From positions 5,729,501-5,793,500 of the forward strand of contig NZ_CP089981.1 of NCBI RefSeq assembly GCF_021389975.1: a DNA stretch of 64,000 nucleotides, in the 5' to 3' direction. Below the pieces are notes generated by a model, which saw nothing but the letters and a program-made list of their open reading frames with translations, was not told the origin of the DNA and did no database searches. The stretch comes from Fulvivirga ulvae (GTDB lineage Bacteria; Bacteroidota; Bacteroidia; Cytophagales; Cyclobacteriaceae). The translations under genes were made by a program, and so were the position numbers. Below are positions 51,747 through 61,524 of the stretch, one piece after another (the first letter of the stretch is position 1; every line of letters begins with the position of its first letter).

Positions 51747-52439
51747 ATGTTCAATAGCCAAACACTGTGTCAGGAATACCCTGACCTAAGTTCGATAATC
51801 AACTTTTGTGACTATACTGTAACGGAGTTGACACTTGTTTTTACAGGTACCATTTTCTGGGTTATCGTTTATTTCATTATTATACGAAATGGTTTCAAAA
51901 ATAAGTTTGTGGAGATGCCGGTGCCAGCGGCTGCTTCTAACCTGGCGTGGGAGTTTACCTGGGCTTTTCTGGTAACCACCGACCTTGGCTTGCTATTCGT
52001 TTGGGGTCTTCGCGTATGGTTCTTCATGGATTTGTTAATATTCTACCAGATCCTGAAATATGGTCAAAAACAGCTCTCTACACCAATGATCATTAAGTAT
52101 TTCAGACCTATTGAGATAGCCAGTGTAATTTTGTGGACCATCGGGTTTTATCTTTTTATTATCGAAGGCTATGACACTTCTATGGGTGCTACTTCGGCAT
52201 ACATTATCACTGTAATAATGGCTTCGCTTTATGCTATATTTTATTTATCAAGTAGCTTTAGAAATGAATACTCATTCACTGCGGCATGGTGCAAAATGGT
52301 GGGGAATGCGCTTATGAGCGTCTTCGTTTTTCTGCATTACCCACAAATGTATTTTCTGCAACTATTAACCGTTATAGTGTTTATTCTCAATCTATTATAT
52401 GTAGCATCATTCAAATTGAAAATGCGTGACCTGAATTGA
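51747..52439 (+). CDS. membrane protein resembling Pyr4/PaxB-type terpene cyclases
   Basis: 230 residues, about seven helices, the size and topology of fungal integral-membrane terpene cyclases (Pyr4, PaxB, AndB). ASNLAWEFTWAFL carries an N-x-x-W-E with Glu 69 where Pyr4 has its essential Glu in the second helix region, and WFFMDLLIFYQILKYG matches the W-x-x-x-D-x-x-x-x-x-x-x-K-x-G loop of the family. I cannot firmly place the second essential acid near the C-terminus (ILNLLYV has Asn). The call is motif-based and needs a profile search. Part of the MpaB cluster. Confidence 0.5.
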   Translation: MFNSQTLCQEYPDLSSIINFCDYTVTELTLVFTGTIFWVIVYFIIIRNGFKNKFVEMPVPAAASNLAWEFTWAFLVTTDLGLLFVWGLRVWFFMDLLIFYQILKYGQKQLSTPMIIKYFRPIEIASVILWTIGFYLFIIEGYDTSMGATSAYIITVIMASLYAIFYLSSSFRNEYSFTAAWCKMVGNALMSVFVFLHYPQMYFLQLLTVIVFILNLLYVASFKLKMRDLN

Positions 52440-52467
52440 TCTATTTTGACTATATTGGCCTGCATAT

Positions 52468-55400
52468 ATGGAGCATGTTCTAAATAAATCAAAAAAGATA
52501 GCTGAAGGTGGTAGTTCACTGATTTATTTAAATGAACAAAGTGAATTTGGTGAGCCTGTAATTATAAAAATTTATAAGAAAGATAATAATTCATACGCTG
52601 CAGAAAACCAGTTGATCAATGAGTACGACTTCCTGTCGCAGATCAATATTGACGGAGTAAGGAAGCCTGTTAAGAAAATTGAGGTCAATCACCGTCCGGC
52701 ACTTGTCCTTGAGTATTTTGAAGGCAAAACCCTTAAAGACTTTATAGCCAAACAGCCGCCGAACCTGCTGGAATTCCTCGAAATTGGGATCAAGATATGC
52801 GAGACCATAGGGTACATCCATGAACATGACGTCATCCATAAAGATATTAACGGGCACAATATCCTTATCAATGATGACCATGAGATAAAGATCATCGATT
52901 TCGGTATTGCGACAAAATTCAGACAGCAAACAGCCCTGCATACTAATATAGAGCACCTGGAAGGGACTATTTCGCACATTTCTCCTGAGCAAACAGGGCG
53001 TGTTAACCGCGTCATAGATAAGAGGTCAGACTTATACTCATTAGGAGTTCTGTTTTACGAATGGCTGACCGGCAAGCTTCCGTTTGCGGATGATGATCCC
53101 ATGAAGCTGGTTCACTCTCACCTCGCAATGGTACCTCAGGCAGTACACGAAAGAGACCCATCCATACCTCAGGTATTGTCAAATATGGTCAGTAAGCTTT
53201 TAGCTAAGAATGCGGATGATCGATATCAATCTGCCCGCGGCCTGAAGGATGATCTTAATTTATGCCTGGAGCAACTTCGGGACAATGGCAGTATCAGTAC
53301 TTTTAAGATCGGTGAAAATGATCATTCCGATACACCACGAATAATTCAAAAAGTATATGGCCGTGACAAGGAGATTATGTTTCTTCAGTCGGTTTTTGAA
53401 AGGGTATGCCAGGGAAATAGCGAAACTGTTTTAATCTCAGGTGATGCAGGCACCGGTAAGTCAACCCTTACATTTGAATTAAGAAACAACGTTATAGAGC
53501 GGGGAGGTAATTTTATATTCGGCAAGTTTAACCAGCTTCATCATGAAAAACCCTACCACGCCCTGACCCAGGCCTTTAAGGTTTTTGCAGATAACATTTT
53601 AATACAGAGCGAACAGCAGCTCAAAGCATGGAAACAAAAAATTATGGCCGCTGTCAGCGACGAAGGGCGTCTGCTTACGGATGTAATACCCGAGCTTGAG
53701 CTTATTATTGGTAGCCAGCCTGAAATAGCTGACCTTGATCCTGAAGAAACAAAAAACAGGTTTAACTATATTTTCAGGCAATTTATTGATGCTATTGCCT
53801 CGGTAGAACACCCGCTGGTATGGATTATCGATGATTTGCAATGGGCTGACCCTGCTTCTGTAGCTCTGCTAAAAACCATCACTTCGGATAGTGCAATCTC
53901 TCATGTGCTGATCATAGGTACTTACCGAACCAATGAATTAGGTGATCACCTGCTCCCTGATTCCAATGCCAGGCATTTGTCTATCGAAGGGTTGACAGTT
54001 CATCAGTTGAGCGAGCTTATTGCTGATGCCCTCGGCTGCAAACATAGAGATGTTGTTGAATTGGCCGAGGCCACGTTTTCAAAAACCCAGGGCAATGCTT
54101 TCTTTGCGCACCAATTTCTCCAAACTATATATGATGAAAAACTGCTATGGTTTGACCGTACTGCGCAGAACTGGCAGTGGGACCTGAAAAGGATCAACTC
54201 GCTTCAGGTCACTGACAACGTTATTGTGTTACTAACCAAAAGAATCAAAAACCTCGATCAGGATTGTCGTAGTGTGCTGGAGTTTGCTGCCTGTTATAAT
54301 GAGCAGTTTGACCTCACGTTACTGGCACATTTGCATGGCAAGTCTCCAACGGAGATCAGGCGCACGCTATATCCGGCTATAAGACAGGGCCTAATTCAGG
54401 AGCTTACTATCTCTTCGCAAAGGAAAGGGATGTCGGTTAGTAAACCGGAGACTCAGTATACATTTGTCCATGACCGCATAGTGCAATCTATATACTCATC
54501 CATTTCTGAACCAGACAGAAAGAAGATCCATTGGAAAACGGGTAAATACCTTTTAGATAAAAACACCAGGGATCACTCGGAGCGACTCATATTTGACATT
54601 ACGTATCACTTAAACAGTGGTGTAGATGCTTATACCGGTAAAAATGATATATACGAATTAACAAGGCTGAATTTTGAGGCGGGAAACCTGGCCAAAGCTT
54701 CTGCAGCTTATCCTAATGCACTGGAGTATTATGGTGCAGCACTCAGGTATAGTGAAGAAAACATCTGGACCCGCTACTATGACCTTGCCCTGGCCGTGCA
54801 TACGGGAGCAGCCGAGGCCAGCTTTTTAGCTGGCCAGTTTAGCGCAACAGACGCCCATATAGAAAAGGTAATCTCCAATGCCACCTCAACCCTTGACCAG
54901 ATAAAAGCCATAAAGATTAGAATTGAAGTGTACATTGCACAAAATCAGGCACTTAGGGCAATTGAACTGGCGCTGGATACTTTGGGTAAGCTTGGAGAGC
55001 ATCTTCCTTCAAAACCCAGCAAGGCTTTAATCGCAAAAGAGCTAATCAAAACGTCTTTACAGGTCAATCGCATCGGCATCCGCCGCCTCGAACAGCTACC
55101 GGCAATGGCGGATCCTCATAAAAAGGCTGCCATGAATATTATGGCAAGTATAGGCTCCGCCATTTCAAGGACCACCCCAGAGCTTTTGCCGCTGATGATC
55201 TTTAAAATGATCCGAATTTCCATTAAATATGGTAATTCCATTGAATCCATACCTAACTACGCCGGCTATAGCATCATTCTGTCAGGTGTATTAGGCAACC
55301 TGAAGGACGGCTACAAATTTGGCGAACTGGCTATGAAGCTGCTGCAAAAGTTTAAGGCTGAAAAGGTAAAGGCCAAAACCCACCTGGTACATCACTGCTT

Positions 55401-57645
55401 TGTTCATCATTGGAGAAATCACCTGAATACTACGCTCGATCCTCTTCTGGAAACCTACCATTATGGCATGGAATCAGGAGACCATGAATTTGCAGCATCT
55501 GCCCTTATGGTACGTTCATTCCACGGTTATTTTTCAGGCAGAAATCTTTTGAGGCTCAATGAAGAAATGAGCGCTCAAAGCAAGAAAATTCAACACCTCA
55601 ATCAGGAACTGCTTTTTTACCAAAATGAAATTTTCCGGCAGGCGGCGCTTAACCTTACCGGTAAAAGTAAAAACCCCACTGTACTAAGCGGAGAGGCTTT
55701 TGACAGTAATTCTGTACTGACCGAAGATTTTAAAAAGAATAATCCTTCAGCATTATTCCATGCACTATATCACAGTATGGTGCTTTCATATATGTTCAAA
55801 GACTATGAAAAAGCCAGGGAATACGCTGAAGAACTCGAAAGCAAGCTGGAACTGGTGGTAGGTACAATTATACTCCCTCTTTATCATTTTAACAGGACAC
55901 TGGTACTTTTTGCTAATCTCCCCAGCCTTAAAGGAGTCGGTAAAAGCAAAGCGAACAGAAAGATAAAGGATAGTATAAGAAAAATGAAAAAGTGGTCAAA
56001 GTATGCGCCTATGAACTTTGAGCACAAATATTACCTGCTACTGGCCGAAAAATTCCGGACTTCCGGCAGGTATGATAAAGCCCGGCTGTTTTATGATAAA
56101 GCTATTTCCAGCGCTTCTGCCAACAATTATTTGAATGATGAGGCTTTGTGCTATGAGCTGGCCGGTAGCTTCTACGCATCCGAACCGGATAAATATCCCT
56201 ATGAAATTTATCTGCGCAAAGCATATGAAAATTACTTAAACTGGGGAGCAACGGCAAAAGCTGAAGAGATTTCACGGCACTATCCTATTGTGGATATTAA
56301 TCTGCTTGGTGGCAAGAGCAAACACAGCACCTCCCTTTCGTCAAATTCCACAAGCAACTATTCCACCCTGGAGCTTTCCACAATACTTAAGGCATCTACT
56401 GCTATTGCCAGCGAAATTAAGCTGGTAAAGGTACTGGACAAACTATTGAGGATTGTAATTGAAAATGCCGGTGCGGAAAGGGGCTTTCTCTTGCAAAAAA
56501 AGGATGCTGATCTTTTTGTAAGTGCCCGGGGTACCGCAAGTGATGAGAAGATCATAATCTTCGATGATATAAAAGCTGAGGAGTTTGATGACCTGCCCCA
56601 GTCGATTATACAGTACTCTGCAAGGATCAGGGAAACGGTTATCATCGACGATATTAATGTGGACAATCGTTTTGCCAGCGACCCTTACATTCAAAAAGCC
56701 GAGCTAAAGTCAATACTTTGCTCTCCGATATTGGTACAGAATGAGTTGATTGGCATAATTTACCTGGAAAATAACCTGGTTGCAGGGGCATTCACACCTA
56801 AGCGTCTGGATATGCTTAAACTGCTTTCAGGTCAGATAGCCGTCTCTCTGGACAATGCCATGCTGTATAACAATCTGGAGCAGCTCGTTATTGAAAGGAC
56901 CCAGGAAATTGAAGCTCAGCAAGAAATACTAAAGGATTATAACCATGAGCTTATAGCCTTGAATGAGGAGAAGAACCACCTGATCAAAATTGTCGCTCAT
57001 GATCTGCGCAGTCCGTTGAACCAGATCAAAGGGATGGTCAACCTCATTAAGCTTACTACCCGGGATAAATCAGAAGAACAAAGCCAGTACGTAAATAAAG
57101 TATTGGAAAGCACTGAAAGACTGGGAGAAATGATCAGCCGTATACTGGATGTTAATGCAATTGAAGCCAAAGAAATTGATCTTAAAAATGAAAAGGTAAA
57201 TCTCAGGGGTTTACTGGGAGAGTTGAAAAACAACTTTCAATTGTCTGCGGATGAAAAAAACATTGAACTCTCCATTGAACCAGGCCCTGATGTTTTTATA
57301 AACGTAGATAACAACTACACCATACAGGTTTTTGAGAACCTGCTGTCAAATGCCCTCAAGTTTTCTCCCTCTGACACCAGGGTAGACATCTGTATTATAG
57401 AAAAAGAGAAGAGTGCATGCGTAACGGTTAGCGATCAGGGGCCGGGAATTAATGAAAAGGACATGAAGAAACTATTTATGCCCTATCAGAAGCTCACTGC
57501 CAAACCTACTGCAGGAGAAGAATCCACCGGGCTGGGACTTTCAATCGTAAAGAAATATGTTGAAGCCATGAAGGGAAGTATCCGCTGTGAAAGCACGGAA
57601 GGAAAGGGAGCCACTTTTTATGTGGAATTTAAAAAGTGGCTGTAA
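52468..57645 (+). CDS. Ser/Thr kinase - AAA ATPase - GAF - histidine kinase giant sensor
   Basis: 1725 residues. (1) Protein kinase about 8-270: EGGSSLIYL loop, VIIKIYKK Lys, HKDINGHNIL catalytic loop, IDFGIA, SPEQTG. (2) AAA/STAND-type ATPase from about 290: Walker A GDAGTGKSTL, Walker B PLVWIIDDLQWADPAS. (3) Helical TPR-like region about 700-1290. (4) GAF about 1290-1467 (FLLQKKDADLFVSARG, SILCSPILVQNELIGIIYLEN). (5) HisKA with His in IVAHDLRSPLNQ (about 1508). (6) HATPase with LLSNALKFSPSD, DQGPGINEKD and TGLGLSIVKK. All three enzyme modules look active. Similar giants occur in cyanobacteria and myxobacteria. It follows the membrane gene by 28 bases and ends eight bases before the convergent helicase stop. 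Confidence 0.93.
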   Translation: MEHVLNKSKKIAEGGSSLIYLNEQSEFGEPVIIKIYKKDNNSYAAENQLINEYDFLSQINIDGVRKPVKKIEVNHRPALVLEYFEGKTLKDFIAKQPPNLLEFLEIGIKICETIGYIHEHDVIHKDINGHNILINDDHEIKIIDFGIATKFRQQTALHTNIEHLEGTISHISPEQTGRVNRVIDKRSDLYSLGVLFYEWLTGKLPFADDDPMKLVHSHLAMVPQAVHERDPSIPQVLSNMVSKLLAKNADDRYQSARGLKDDLNLCLEQLRDNGSISTFKIGENDHSDTPRIIQKVYGRDKEIMFLQSVFERVCQGNSETVLISGDAGTGKSTLTFELRNNVIERGGNFIFGKFNQLHHEKPYHALTQAFKVFADNILIQSEQQLKAWKQKIMAAVSDEGRLLTDVIPELELIIGSQPEIADLDPEETKNRFNYIFRQFIDAIASVEHPLVWIIDDLQWADPASVALLKTITSDSAISHVLIIGTYRTNELGDHLLPDSNARHLSIEGLTVHQLSELIADALGCKHRDVVELAEATFSKTQGNAFFAHQFLQTIYDEKLLWFDRTAQNWQWDLKRINSLQVTDNVIVLLTKRIKNLDQDCRSVLEFAACYNEQFDLTLLAHLHGKSPTEIRRTLYPAIRQGLIQELTISSQRKGMSVSKPETQYTFVHDRIVQSIYSSISEPDRKKIHWKTGKYLLDKNTRDHSERLIFDITYHLNSGVDAYTGKNDIYELTRLNFEAGNLAKASAAYPNALEYYGAALRYSEENIWTRYYDLALAVHTGAAEASFLAGQFSATDAHIEKVISNATSTLDQIKAIKIRIEVYIAQNQALRAIELALDTLGKLGEHLPSKPSKALIAKELIKTSLQVNRIGIRRLEQLPAMADPHKKAAMNIMASIGSAISRTTPELLPLMIFKMIRISIKYGNSIESIPNYAGYSIILSGVLGNLKDGYKFGELAMKLLQKFKAEKVKAKTHLVHHCFVHHWRNHLNTTLDPLLETYHYGMESGDHEFAASALMVRSFHGYFSGRNLLRLNEEMSAQSKKIQHLNQELLFYQNEIFRQAALNLTGKSKNPTVLSGEAFDSNSVLTEDFKKNNPSALFHALYHSMVLSYMFKDYEKAREYAEELESKLELVVGTIILPLYHFNRTLVLFANLPSLKGVGKSKANRKIKDSIRKMKKWSKYAPMNFEHKYYLLLAEKFRTSGRYDKARLFYDKAISSASANNYLNDEALCYELAGSFYASEPDKYPYEIYLRKAYENYLNWGATAKAEEISRHYPIVDINLLGGKSKHSTSLSSNSTSNYSTLELSTILKASTAIASEIKLVKVLDKLLRIVIENAGAERGFLLQKKDADLFVSARGTASDEKIIIFDDIKAEEFDDLPQSIIQYSARIRETVIIDDINVDNRFASDPYIQKAELKSILCSPILVQNELIGIIYLENNLVAGAFTPKRLDMLKLLSGQIAVSLDNAMLYNNLEQLVIERTQEIEAQQEILKDYNHELIALNEEKNHLIKIVAHDLRSPLNQIKGMVNLIKLTTRDKSEEQSQYVNKVLESTERLGEMISRILDVNAIEAKEIDLKNEKVNLRGLLGELKNNFQLSADEKNIELSIEPGPDVFINVDNNYTIQVFENLLSNALKFSPSDTRVDICIIEKEKSACVTVSDQGPGINEKDMKKLFMPYQKLTAKPTAGEESTGLGLSIVKKYVEAMKGSIRCESTEGKGATFYVEFKKWL

Positions 57646-57653
57646 CTGATTTA

Positions 57654-59378
57654 TTATCTTTTTCTTTTGCCTTTTCTTCCCGAGCGATCGTTTCGGTCGC
57701 CTCTCTTATAGCCAGACCGATGATCATGAAGTCTTTTACTACTTCTGGAGTTTCTTTTCCCTCCTGTATCCGCACCATTAACGCGAATTTCCCGGCCATC
57801 AAGTTCCATCCCACGGAAAGCCGGCTCTACTGACCTGGCAACTTCGCGCTCCACCTCAAAATAGGCCCTGCGGTCTTCCATGGTAACAGGGCCCACGGCT
57901 GACTTGGAAATACCTGTCTTTTCAATTACCAGGTTGATGAGGTCCTTTTTATCATACCCGTCAATGGCTCCTACATTGATGAAAAACCTTTCGTATCGTC
58001 CTCCTGAAGAGCTTCTTTTTTCGGATTTACCGCCACGGTCATTTTTATCAAAGTCCTGTTCGAAATTAGTCGTAGATGTGCTAATACCCATACTGTTCAG
58101 CTGGGTCATAATCAACTTATCAATCAACTCCGATTTGGAAAGGCTGGCGAATATTGGTTCTACATCGTCCTTATGGGGCAGCACTGCATCGGTATCTATA
58201 TCAAGCAGGGCAATATTCTTTGCCCATGATTGTAATTTTTCATTTTGTACTTTTACAGCACTTGGCAGCTGATAGGGCGTGAAGTTTAACTTCAGCCTTT
58301 TCTCCAATGATTTCAGCTTACGCTGTTCAGATGATGTGACTATAGCCAGGGAAATACCCTTTTTCCCGGCCCGCCCTGTACGGCCACTTCGGTGAGTATA
58401 ATACTCCAGATCATCAGGTATGGAGTGATGGATAACGTGCGTCAGGTCATTAACATCTATCCCTCTGGCAGCTACATCGGTAGCTATCAGAAATTCAAGC
58501 GAATGATTTTTGAAGCGTTTCATTACCTGATCTCTCTGGCTTTGCGACAAATCGCCATGGATGGCATCTACAGGCAGGCCTTTGGACTGTAACTGTTGTG
58601 CCAGCTCCTGTGTGTCCCGTTTTGTTCTGCAAAACACAATACCTCTCATATCAGGCTCCAGCTCAATGATCCGCTCCAGTAAGTTGGTTTTATCCTTAGC
58701 CTTGGTTACAAAGTACTGATGATCAATATTCTGATTAACCAGGGTGCCGGTATCAATTTTCACCTCACTGGGGTTATTCATATATTTATTCACGATATCA
58801 CGGATCTCTCCGGCCATAGTAGCAGAGAAAAGCCACGTTGATTTCTCTCCCTGGGTATATGAAAGTATATCATCAATATCATCTCTAAAGCCCATATTCA
58901 ACATTTCATCGGCTTCATCAAACACTACATGTTTTACAGCGCTGAGATTAATAGCTTTTCTTTTAATAAGGTCAAGCAACCTGCCCGGAGTGGCAATAAT
59001 AATGTGAGGAGTATTTTTTAAAGCTTTGATCTGCGGTGTAATGGCAGCTCCACCATATACAACCTGAACCCTCACCCCCTTTAAGTATTTGGAAAATGCC
59101 TGGATTTGCTGAGCAATTTGCTGCCCTAACTCTCTGGTAGGAGCCAACACCAGTGCCTGGGTACCTTTGGCATCAACATCTATTGCATCCAGCAGAGGAA
59201 GCCCGAAAGCTGCTGTTTTACCGGTACCTGTCTGGGCAAGTCCAATGAAATCTCTGTCGGCTTCGTTAATAAGTATGGGAATAGCTTTTTGCTGAATCTT
59301 TGTTGGAGTTTCTAGATTTAACTCCGGAAGAACCTTCAACAACGATGGAGAAAGTCCTAAATCTGAAAAATTTGTCAA
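57654..59378 (-). CDS. DEAD-box RNA helicase, DeaD/CsdA type
   Basis: 574 residues, starting at TTG (59378); no ATG is available at the family's expected N-terminus (NFSDLGLSPSLLKVLPEL). Motifs: I AQTGTGKT, Ia PTRELGQQ, Ib TPGRLLD, II DEADEML, III SATMA, V ATDVAARGIDV, VI HRSGRTGRAG. Residues about 465-545 are a DbpA-type RNA-binding domain (RFFINVGAIDGYDKKDLINLV), followed by a basic Arg/Lys/Gly tail. Members help ribosome assembly and growth in the cold. Convergent with the giant kinase. Confidence 0.94.
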   Translation of the reverse strand: MTNFSDLGLSPSLLKVLPELNLETPTKIQQKAIPILINEADRDFIGLAQTGTGKTAAFGLPLLDAIDVDAKGTQALVLAPTRELGQQIAQQIQAFSKYLKGVRVQVVYGGAAITPQIKALKNTPHIIIATPGRLLDLIKRKAINLSAVKHVVFDEADEMLNMGFRDDIDDILSYTQGEKSTWLFSATMAGEIRDIVNKYMNNPSEVKIDTGTLVNQNIDHQYFVTKAKDKTNLLERIIELEPDMRGIVFCRTKRDTQELAQQLQSKGLPVDAIHGDLSQSQRDQVMKRFKNHSLEFLIATDVAARGIDVNDLTHVIHHSIPDDLEYYTHRSGRTGRAGKKGISLAIVTSSEQRKLKSLEKRLKLNFTPYQLPSAVKVQNEKLQSWAKNIALLDIDTDAVLPHKDDVEPIFASLSKSELIDKLIMTQLNSMGISTSTTNFEQDFDKNDRGGKSEKRSSSGGRYERFFINVGAIDGYDKKDLINLVIEKTGISKSAVGPVTMEDRRAYFEVEREVARSVEPAFRGMELDGREIRVNGADTGGKRNSRSSKRLHDHRSGYKRGDRNDRSGRKGKRKR

Positions 59379-59400
59379 TTGATATTATTTTATTAAGCCG

Positions 59401-59408
59401 CAAAGTTA
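59401..59408 (-). promoter_or_regulatory. -7 promoter box of the DEAD-box gene
   Basis: On the minus strand TAACTTTG, then CGGC, is almost the same as the ABC-F promoter box (TAACTTTGCAGCC). It lies 22 bases upstream of the TTG start codon and supports that start. Confidence 0.5.
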
Positions 59409-59520
59409 CCCTTATTATATTGGATTGTGGCTACGGTTAATGATATTTATATTTAATCAGATGATAGTCTGATCCCTGCAGCTGGCAGCAAGCCTAAAAC
59501 CCTGACCATGAAAATTAAGT

Positions 59521-61416
59521 TCACTGATCAGTGCTGGACGGGATAGTAAATTTAAAAACGCTCCCCTCTCCCAGCCTGCTTTCTACGCTCAGTTCCCCGG
59601 CATTATTTTCTACAAATTCCTTACAAATAATCAGACCAAGGCCGGTACCTATCTCTCCCGATGTACCCCTGGTACTGTTCCTGGTATCAATCCTGAAAAG
59701 ATTATCCAACATTTCCTCACTCATACCCACTCCGGAATCTACCACTGTTACTTCTATAAGCTCTTTCTTTTCGGATGCTGCCACCTTTATCATGTCATCT
59801 GCCGCTGAAAATTTGATGGCGTTATTTATTAAATTCCTGATTACAGTTTCAATCTGGTTTTTATCAGCATATGCCTTATAATCCCGGGTAATCATGTTGT
59901 TCACATTTACCCCTTTTTCGTGTGCCTGGTCATCGAGTATCTCCAAAACGTTTTCCACGACCTGTTTCAGGTTAAAATTAACCGGATTGGGCTTTATAGC
60001 AGCCATTTGACTACGCGCCCAGGTCAGAATATTTTCTGTAAAACGCATGGTGTTAAGTATCGACTTGTGCATGTCCTCTGACATACGCCTGAGATCATCC
60101 TTGGATAGTTTATCGGCATGGTTTTTCAAAAAAATAGAAGCGCCCAATATGCTGTTGATAGGTGACCGGAAGTCATGTGAAATAATAGAGAACAGCTTAT
60201 TCTTTGTTGAATTAGCCTCTGCAAGTTTCTCAGACAACTTTTTTTGCCTGTTTCCATTCCTTACCACCACAAAAATCAAAAGACCGGCCAGCGCAATGGT
60301 AACTACAAGTAATATTATACTGATTCGCTGTCTGGAAATAATTTCATCACTTAAGAACTTTTCCTTTTGAAGCATATCTACCTGGCTCCGTTGCAGACTA
60401 TTCTGATAATACCACTGCACCATTTCAAGCCTGTTTTCCTGTTCAATATGCAAAATGGAATCCGTCACTTTTATAAATTCCTTCATCATGCTCCTGCTTT
60501 GCTCATAGTCACGACGTTGTCCTAACAGGTTAAACAGGCCATAATATGCTTTTTTAAGTAAGTCCAGGTAGCCATGTGCCGCAGCTATACTTATTGTTTT
60601 TTTCAAATGAACCTCGGCATCTGCATATCTGCTTCTTCCCATCATGATATCACCGAGTACGAGATGGCTTTCGGCAAGCGCCTGGCTGTTGGCCTTTTCT
60701 TCCAGAGAATCCGAAATCCGAACCACCGTGTTGAGGTATTCTTCTGCTTTATCAACATCTCCGAGATGCCGGTGTATAATAGCAAGTATTCTGTAGTTGC
60801 TCGATAGCACCGCCAGATTCCTGTTTTTATTAATTTTAATGGCCTCTGTTATATAGTATCTGGCTGAATCATAGTTACCAAGCTCTGTGTGACTCCGGCT
60901 GATATTGTTTAAAATAGCCCCCAGCCTTTCCTGATTATTCTCCTGTCTGTACAGATCCATTGCCAGCAGCTCATATTGCCTTGATTTGTCAAAAGCTCCT
61001 CCCTTTTGATGTAGCAGTCCTAATGACAGATAGCAATTGGCTACACCAATTACATCATTTTCCTGTTTAAATACTTCGAGGGCATCCAGAAGCATCTTGA
61101 CTCCCTGCATATAGTTCCGGTTTTCACCCAGTGCGGAGCCCAAAGTTCTTAAAGCATGTGCCTTGCCAAGGGTGTAATTGATACTGTCAGCCAGCTCTAA
61201 TGATTGCCGGGCATAGTCGAAAGCCTGAAAAATGTCAATAAAAATGTACTCCCTTCCTAATTCCGATAAAATCATAACTCTGCTCTTTGCCGGTAACTCA
61301 TGCTGCAAGAGAGCTTTCAGACTATCCACAACAGTATCCTTCGAAGAATAAGCATCGGTGAGCGATAAAAAGGAAGCAAGAAAGATAGTTAACTGTATAT
61401 AGAACTTGTTGTACAT
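59521..61416 (-). CDS. TPR-containing sensor histidine kinase
   Basis: 631 residues. Signal peptide (about 1-24); five or more TPR repeats (about 40-330, e.g. LGKAHALRTLGSALGENRNY, GVANCYLSLGLLHQKGGAF); coiled coil; one helix (IILLVVTIALAGLLIFVVV, about 365); HisKA with His in FSIISHDFRSPINS (about 411); ATPase with NLINNAIKFSAADD, DSGVGMSEEML and GTGLGLIICKEFV. A periplasmic TPR sensor anchored in the inner membrane. No response regulator is adjacent. It is divergent from the DUF763 gene. Confidence 0.93.
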   Translation of the reverse strand: MYNKFYIQLTIFLASFLSLTDAYSSKDTVVDSLKALLQHELPAKSRVMILSELGREYIFIDIFQAFDYARQSLELADSINYTLGKAHALRTLGSALGENRNYMQGVKMLLDALEVFKQENDVIGVANCYLSLGLLHQKGGAFDKSRQYELLAMDLYRQENNQERLGAILNNISRSHTELGNYDSARYYITEAIKINKNRNLAVLSSNYRILAIIHRHLGDVDKAEEYLNTVVRISDSLEEKANSQALAESHLVLGDIMMGRSRYADAEVHLKKTISIAAAHGYLDLLKKAYYGLFNLLGQRRDYEQSRSMMKEFIKVTDSILHIEQENRLEMVQWYYQNSLQRSQVDMLQKEKFLSDEIISRQRISIILLVVTIALAGLLIFVVVRNGNRQKKLSEKLAEANSTKNKLFSIISHDFRSPINSILGASIFLKNHADKLSKDDLRRMSEDMHKSILNTMRFTENILTWARSQMAAIKPNPVNFNLKQVVENVLEILDDQAHEKGVNVNNMITRDYKAYADKNQIETVIRNLINNAIKFSAADDMIKVAASEKKELIEVTVVDSGVGMSEEMLDNLFRIDTRNSTRGTSGEIGTGLGLIICKEFVENNAGELSVESRLGEGSVFKFTIPSSTDQ

Positions 61417-61490
61417 TCTTTAGTACATAGCGTGTAGATCAATGTAGTATAATTACAGCATTTAATCAATTATAATCCTGTAGAACTTAA

Positions 61491-61520
61491 TTTGAATTGC
61501 TAATATTTTTAGTAATTTAG
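61491..61520 (+). promoter_or_regulatory. candidate promoter of the DUF763 gene
   Basis: TTTG (61491-61494), an 18-base spacer and TAATTTAG (61513-61520, one mismatch to TAnnTTTG). The box ends four bases before the ATG, which would make the transcript leaderless. Confidence 0.3.
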
Positions 61521-61524
61521 CCAA

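Noticed and set aside
52337..52519. Minus-strand small frame across the start of the giant kinase.
   Set aside because: No motif or ribosome-binding site, and it overlaps two strong genes.
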